A stretch of DNA of 64,000 bases from Tremella fuciformis (taxonomy: Eukaryota > Basidiomycota > Tremellomycetes > Tremellales > Tremellaceae). Positions within the stretch are counted from its first letter, which is position 1. The number at the start of each line of letters is the position of its first letter. The DNA lies in the NCBI GenBank assembly GCA_032768795.1, contig CP136491.1:1922001-1986000 (forward strand), in the 5' to 3' direction. Below the pieces are notes generated by a model. It was not told where the DNA came from. It saw only the letters and a list, made by a program, of their open reading frames with translations, and ran no database searches. Made by a program: the position numbers and the translations under genes. Below are positions 63,799 to 64,000 of the stretch, piece after piece.

Positions 63799-64000
63799 GC
63801 GTTCAGGTGAACGCCACAGGTGTTCGGGTGATTGTTCGTGTGAACAATCAAATACTACTTCTTCTGGAAGGCGTTCATGTGACCAAAGGGGGTCGGGTGA
63901 ACGCTGCTTGCGTTCAGGTGAACGTGGCAGGCATGTCGTCCAAGGCTAGTGTTTGTTCAGGTGAATGGGACCTGTGTTCGAGTGAACACTTGGGTGAACA
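63799..64000. repeat. Cluster of GTTC-N4-GAAC dyad repeats, running off the window
   Basis: At least six copies of a dyad with consensus GTTC(A/G)NGTGAAC: near 63801 (within the perfect palindrome GGCGTTCAGGTGAACGCC), 63834, 63872 (degenerate), 63912, 63955 (one arm changed) and 63976, plus half-sites such as GGGTGAAC. Spacing is irregular (about 30-45 bp). It is adjacent to the integrase-core gene and could be a set of transposase-binding subterminal repeats, or a binding array for a dimeric protein. Confidence 0.75.

Noticed and set aside
63799..64000. CRISPR array
   Set aside because: Repeats are short, degenerate and irregularly spaced, and the genome is eukaryotic.
1..64000. tRNA or rRNA genes
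   Set aside because: I looked for cloverleaf-like and conserved rRNA blocks and saw none I could support by eye.

Overview
The window looks like nuclear DNA of a basidiomycete fungus, most likely a tremellomycete. The genes are dense and split by many short introns (about 38-100 nt) with GTRNGY donors and CTNAC-type branch points. The conserved genes are eukaryotic (COPI, ribosomal, peroxisomal), and the mobile elements are a chromodomain Ty3/gypsy element and a DDE integrase. I placed intron borders by hand from frame, splice signals and family conservation; I could run no alignment. Species-level placement is not possible from the sequence alone. || Layout. (1) 1-5.8 kb: a partial NTF2-like gene (-), ribosomal protein L28e (+), zeta-COP (+), and a lineage-specific orphan gene (+). 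(2) 5.8-20.2 kb: a gene-poor, AT-richer mobile-element island. It holds a solo LTR, a 531-aa orphan ORF, several repeat families, and one complete Ty3/gypsy element (13550-19949). That element has two LTRs that read as identical, a TGGAT target duplication, gag and pol in -1 frames, and a full slippery-site-plus-pseudoknot signal. (3) 20.2-30.2 kb: a paralogue of the orphan gene that flanks the island, then cytosolic prolyl-tRNA synthetase (-), beta'-COP (+), a Tctex1-type dynein light chain (-, six small exons) and a Pex11-type peroxisome protein (+). (4) 30.4-43.4 kb: about twelve small, unrecognised, fast-evolving genes, all on the minus strand and head to tail. They share short lin­ear motifs (acidic dileucine followed by IEL/IPL, PPxY, C-x-H-x6-7-C-x2-C, a GGIGV membrane segment). 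This is the best candidate in the window for an undescribed system. (5) 44-47 kb: two tandem RTA1-like seven-helix membrane proteins (-). (6) 47.4-50.5 kb: a SET-domain methyltransferase (-) divergent from a phosducin-like protein (+). (7) 50.7-54.7 kb: two tandem secreted six-hairpin-glycosidase-like genes (-), the second broken by one in-frame TAG. (8) 55.3-61.8 kb: the peroxisomal multifunctional beta-oxidation enzyme Fox2 (18 exons, C-terminal AKL) and a GH47 alpha-mannosidase (-). (9) 62.5-64 kb: an integrase-core gene and a cluster of dyad-symmetric GTTC-N4-GAAC repeats running off the end. || How the genes work together: zeta-COP and beta'-COP are subunits of one coat (COPI) and lie 20 kb apart. 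Pex11 and Fox2 both serve peroxisomal beta-oxidation. The small-protein array carries motifs that in known proteins recruit adaptor complexes and Nedd4/Rsp5 ubiquitin ligases, so a membrane-trafficking role is a reasonable but untested inference. Three introns appear to be GC-AG type, and both COPI genes begin with a coding exon made of the start codon alone.
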